Of a stretch of DNA of 7,720 bases, positions 5,581 to 7,720 are shown in pieces. Positions within the stretch are counted from its first letter, which is position 1; each line of letters opens with the position of its first letter. The notes under the pieces were generated by a model, which was not told the DNA's origin, did no database searches, and worked only from the letters and a program-made list of their open reading frames with translations. The position numbers and the translations under genes are program-made. The DNA is from an uncultured bacterium (lineage in GTDB: Bacteria > Bacillota > Clostridia > Christensenellales > Borkfalkiaceae), in contig CAKXBD010000100.1 of NCBI GenBank assembly GCA_934871445.1, positions 1 to 7,720 of the forward strand. Direction: 5' to 3'.

Positions 5581-5759
5581 TCTATTATCCTCCGTCAGAG
5601 TAAATTGATAAAAATTATTTTTCGATTTTTGAAAGGTATCAGCGCCTTTCCTCGCCCCGTCGACTTTCCCTCTTTTTCCGCATAAGTTTACTATTCCGAT
5701 ATATTATAACAAAACTTTACGAAAAAACAAACTCTTTTGACCACCTTTTCGGAAAATTT
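5581..5759 (-). other. dnaE-pfkA intergenic region with leader hairpin
   Basis: No convincing terminator follows the dnaE stop, so readthrough into pfkA is plausible in addition to the promoter at 5703-5730. The implied pfkA leader of about 115 bases contains a hairpin GAAAGG-N8-CCTTTC (minus strand 5650-5631) followed by A-rich rather than T-rich sequence, so it is not a terminator. A purine-rich run precedes it. I recognise no riboswitch or T-box. Confidence 0.4.
5703..5730 (-). promoter_or_regulatory. Probable sigma-A promoter of pfkA
   Basis: A perfect TATAAT (5708-5703) is preceded at 16 bases by TTGTTT (5730-5725), a weaker -35. Transcription would start near 5696, about 115 bases before the pfkA ATG. 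Confidence 0.55.
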
Positions 5760-7720
5760 TCAGACAAGTTTTATACAATCTTCTCTTAAAAAGCTGGAAA
5801 GCTCCGCCATGAGCGCCCGATTCGGATTTACCTTCTGCGAACAAAGAAACTTTTTTCCCTCCTTTACGAAACAAACGGACGTTTCTCCCTCGTAAAAGCA
5901 AAGCGTTTCCATGAGCTCGTCCACATCCTCCTGTTCTAACTGAGAAATATTCAGCCACAGTTTTTTCGGAGCGGCCGGCTGTTCCTTTTTCGGCGCTTCT
6001 TCCGACTTATTTGTTTCTTTGGGCGCAGAGACAGGCGCCGAGTCTTCTTCCAATTTGAACTCCGTCATTCTGTCCACGATAATCGTAGGCGCTTTTTCTT
6101 CGTTAATGTCTATTTTACCGCTTAAAGACACGACCGCGTCTATTGTGAGAAAACTTCTGATACGGTCGTAGACATTGGGGAAACAAACGCACTCGACGGT
6201 GCCGTACATATCTTCCACCGTCACAAACGCCATAAACGAGCCTGACCGCGTCTGTAACTTTTTTATCCCCGCAATCATACCGCCCATCGTCACCTGCTGA
6301 CCGTCCGAAAGTTCGGAATATGTCTTTCCTCCCGTTTCCTCGTCCTCGATATAATCCGTGAGCATGGAACAATTAAAGGTCTTATCCTTGAAATAAGCGA
6401 CATATTTTTCAAAGGGATGCCCGCTGACGTAAACACCAAGCACGGATTTCTCTTTGGAAAGGCGTTCCGTCGGCTCGTATTCCGGAATATCGGGATAGTC
6501 GATTTCCAAGCCCTGTTCTTCGATGATGTCCCCGAACAGGGAAATCTGTGCCCCCGCCTTCTGTTTGTCCATGGCGTTGACGCGGGTGATTGCCTCGTCG
6601 TACACCGCCGCAAACTGCGCACGGGGCCGACCAAAGCAATCGAACGCGCCCGCATAAATGAGGCTTTCGACAATGCGTTTATTGACATATTTTGCACAGC
6701 GGAGCACGAAATCGGAAAAATCCTTGAATTCACCGTGCGCGTTGCGTTCCTTTATGACGTCCTCAATGGGAGCCTGCCCCACGCCGCGAAGCGCGCCGAG
6801 ACCGAAACGGAGCCCGTTTCCCTGAACGGAGAAAATATCCTTGGATTTATTGATATCGGGCGGAAGAACCTCGATATTCTTTTCCTTCATATATGCGATA
6901 TACTTGGAAATTTCCTCGATCTTGTCGATACGGTCGTTGAGAATACCTGCGAGAAACTCTTTGGGATAAAAATATTTGAGATACGCCGTCCGATAAGCGA
7001 CGACGGCATAAGCGGCGGCGTGCGATTTATTGAACGCATAGGAAGCAAAGCTCTCCATATCCGCGAAAATTTTTGCAGCTACGTCCGCGGGAATTCCCTG
7101 AGCGGCACAGCCCGTAATATTTCCACCCTTGTCGATATCGCCGTAAATAAATTTATCCTTCTGCGCCATCAGCTCGTCCTTGTGCTTTTTCGCCATGGCA
7201 CGGCGGACGAGGTCCGCTTGTCCCAGGGAGTAGCCCGCGAGCTTTTGGAAAATCTGCATGACTTGTTCCTGATAAATGATGACGCCGTAGGAGTTTTTGA
7301 GGATAGGCTCCAAAAGCGGAGTATCATACACGATTTTTTCAGGGTGGTTCTTATTGCGGATATAAGTGGGAATGAAATCCATGGGTCCGGGACGGTACAG
7401 AGAAATCCCCGCGATGAGGTCTTCGAGGCAGTCGGGCTGCAACTCTTTCATGAACTTTTTCATGCCGCCTTGTTCGAGTTGGAACACCGCATCCGTGTCC
7501 CCCGAAGAAATCAACTGATATGCTTCGGGCACATCGTTGCCGATTTCGTTGAAGTCGATATCGATTCCCAATCCCTCTTTAATATACGTAAGCGTATTTT
7601 TGATGTCCGTCAAAGTGGTGAGGGCGAGGAAGTCCATTTTCAGCATACCGACGGCTTCCACCTCTTTCATATCGAACTGCGTGACTATATCCTCGCCGTT
7701 GCGCGCGAGCGGGACATTAT
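5760..7720 (-). CDS. dnaE: DNA polymerase III alpha subunit (partial, N-terminus outside window)
   Basis: This is the C-terminal 652 residues of the replicative polymerase catalytic subunit. The frame is open to the window edge, starting VPLARNGEDIVTQFDMKEVE, so the Met at 7670 is internal. D29 of the visible part, in LKMDF, matches the third catalytic Asp of the palm. Finger-region motifs follow: SLYRPGPMDFIPTYI, GVIIYQEQVMQI, LVRRAMAKKH and the block SYAFNKSHAAAYAVVAY. A helix-hairpin-helix (FGLGALRGVG, about 305-330), a QISLF beta-clamp-binding motif (391-395) and an OB-fold (about 472-556) come next. A Pro/Ala/Lys/Glu linker (about 560-586) leads to a small C-terminal domain ending DCIKLV. 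No 3'-5' exonuclease insertion is present, separating it from PolC. The PHP domain and first two catalytic Asps are out of view. It lies upstream of pfkA, an order common in Firmicutes. Confidence 0.97.
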   Translation of the reverse strand, partial: NVPLARNGEDIVTQFDMKEVEAVGMLKMDFLALTTLTDIKNTLTYIKEGLGIDIDFNEIGNDVPEAYQLISSGDTDAVFQLEQGGMKKFMKELQPDCLEDLIAGISLYRPGPMDFIPTYIRNKNHPEKIVYDTPLLEPILKNSYGVIIYQEQVMQIFQKLAGYSLGQADLVRRAMAKKHKDELMAQKDKFIYGDIDKGGNITGCAAQGIPADVAAKIFADMESFASYAFNKSHAAAYAVVAYRTAYLKYFYPKEFLAGILNDRIDKIEEISKYIAYMKEKNIEVLPPDINKSKDIFSVQGNGLRFGLGALRGVGQAPIEDVIKERNAHGEFKDFSDFVLRCAKYVNKRIVESLIYAGAFDCFGRPRAQFAAVYDEAITRVNAMDKQKAGAQISLFGDIIEEQGLEIDYPDIPEYEPTERLSKEKSVLGVYVSGHPFEKYVAYFKDKTFNCSMLTDYIEDEETGGKTYSELSDGQQVTMGGMIAGIKKLQTRSGSFMAFVTVEDMYGTVECVCFPNVYDRIRSFLTIDAVVSLSGKIDINEEKAPTIIVDRMTEFKLEEDSAPVSAPKETNKSEEAPKKEQPAAPKKLWLNISQLEQEDVDELMETLCFYEGETSVCFVKEGKKFLCSQKVNPNRALMAELSSFLREDCIKLV

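Noticed and set aside
5640..5684. 14-codon basic leader frame (MRKKRESRRGEERR) in front of pfkA
   Set aside because: No ribosome binding site; it reflects a purine-rich stretch and shows no regulatory codon pattern.
1..7720. CRISPR arrays, insertion sequences, tRNA or rRNA genes
   Set aside because: No regularly spaced repeats, transposase-like frames, terminal repeats or cloverleaf patterns were found.

Overview
The window looks like chromosomal housekeeping DNA from a low-to-moderate G+C Gram-positive bacterium, most likely a clostridial member of the Bacillota. That inference rests on strong AGGAGG-type ribosome binding sites, several sigma-A-like promoters (TTGAAA-17-TATAAT), a DnaE carrying a QISLF clamp motif and a Pro/Lys/Glu linker, a PfkA closely similar to my memory of Bacillus PfkA, and the dnaE-pfkA gene order common in Firmicutes. 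Species cannot be named. Every gene I can support lies on the minus strand, so the map is read from right to left.

Layout, in transcription order. (1) 7720-5760: the C-terminal 652 residues of the replicative DNA polymerase III alpha subunit, dnaE, whose N-terminus lies outside the window. (2) 5580-4618: complete pfkA, ATP-dependent 6-phosphofructokinase, with a 179-base leader/intergenic region containing a promoter and ending at a strong hairpin terminator (4574-4607). (3) 4445-3519: a PfkB-family sugar-phosphate kinase of the 1-phosphofructokinase/tagatose-6-phosphate kinase type, with its own promoter. (4) 3518-2977: a 542-base stretch with no annotatable standard gene. It holds a coding-like frame without a start codon (3429-3253), a clear terminator (3193-3224), an AT-rich perfect inverted repeat, and the promoter of the next gene. 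(5) 2976-2782: a 64-residue four-cysteine protein of unknown function. (6) 2545-1: a two-gene ABC transporter operon. It has a MacB/LolD-type ATPase and, overlapping it by 4 bases, a large FtsX-type permease that runs off the left edge after 617 codons.

How the genes relate: PfkA makes fructose-1,6-bisphosphate from fructose-6-phosphate. The neighbouring PfkB-type kinase probably feeds the same pool from fructose-1-phosphate or tagatose-6-phosphate, so the two form a small sugar-phosphate cluster, though with separate promoters. The ABC pair is an independent unit with its own promoter and an inverted repeat abutting the -35 box. Its export or lipid/peptide-handling substrate cannot be read from the sequence.

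I do not see a clear new multi-gene system. The items most worth a second look are the start-less coding-like frame at 3253-3429, the small four-cysteine protein, the changed GGKG motif in the PfkB-type kinase, and the inverted repeat in front of the ABC operon.
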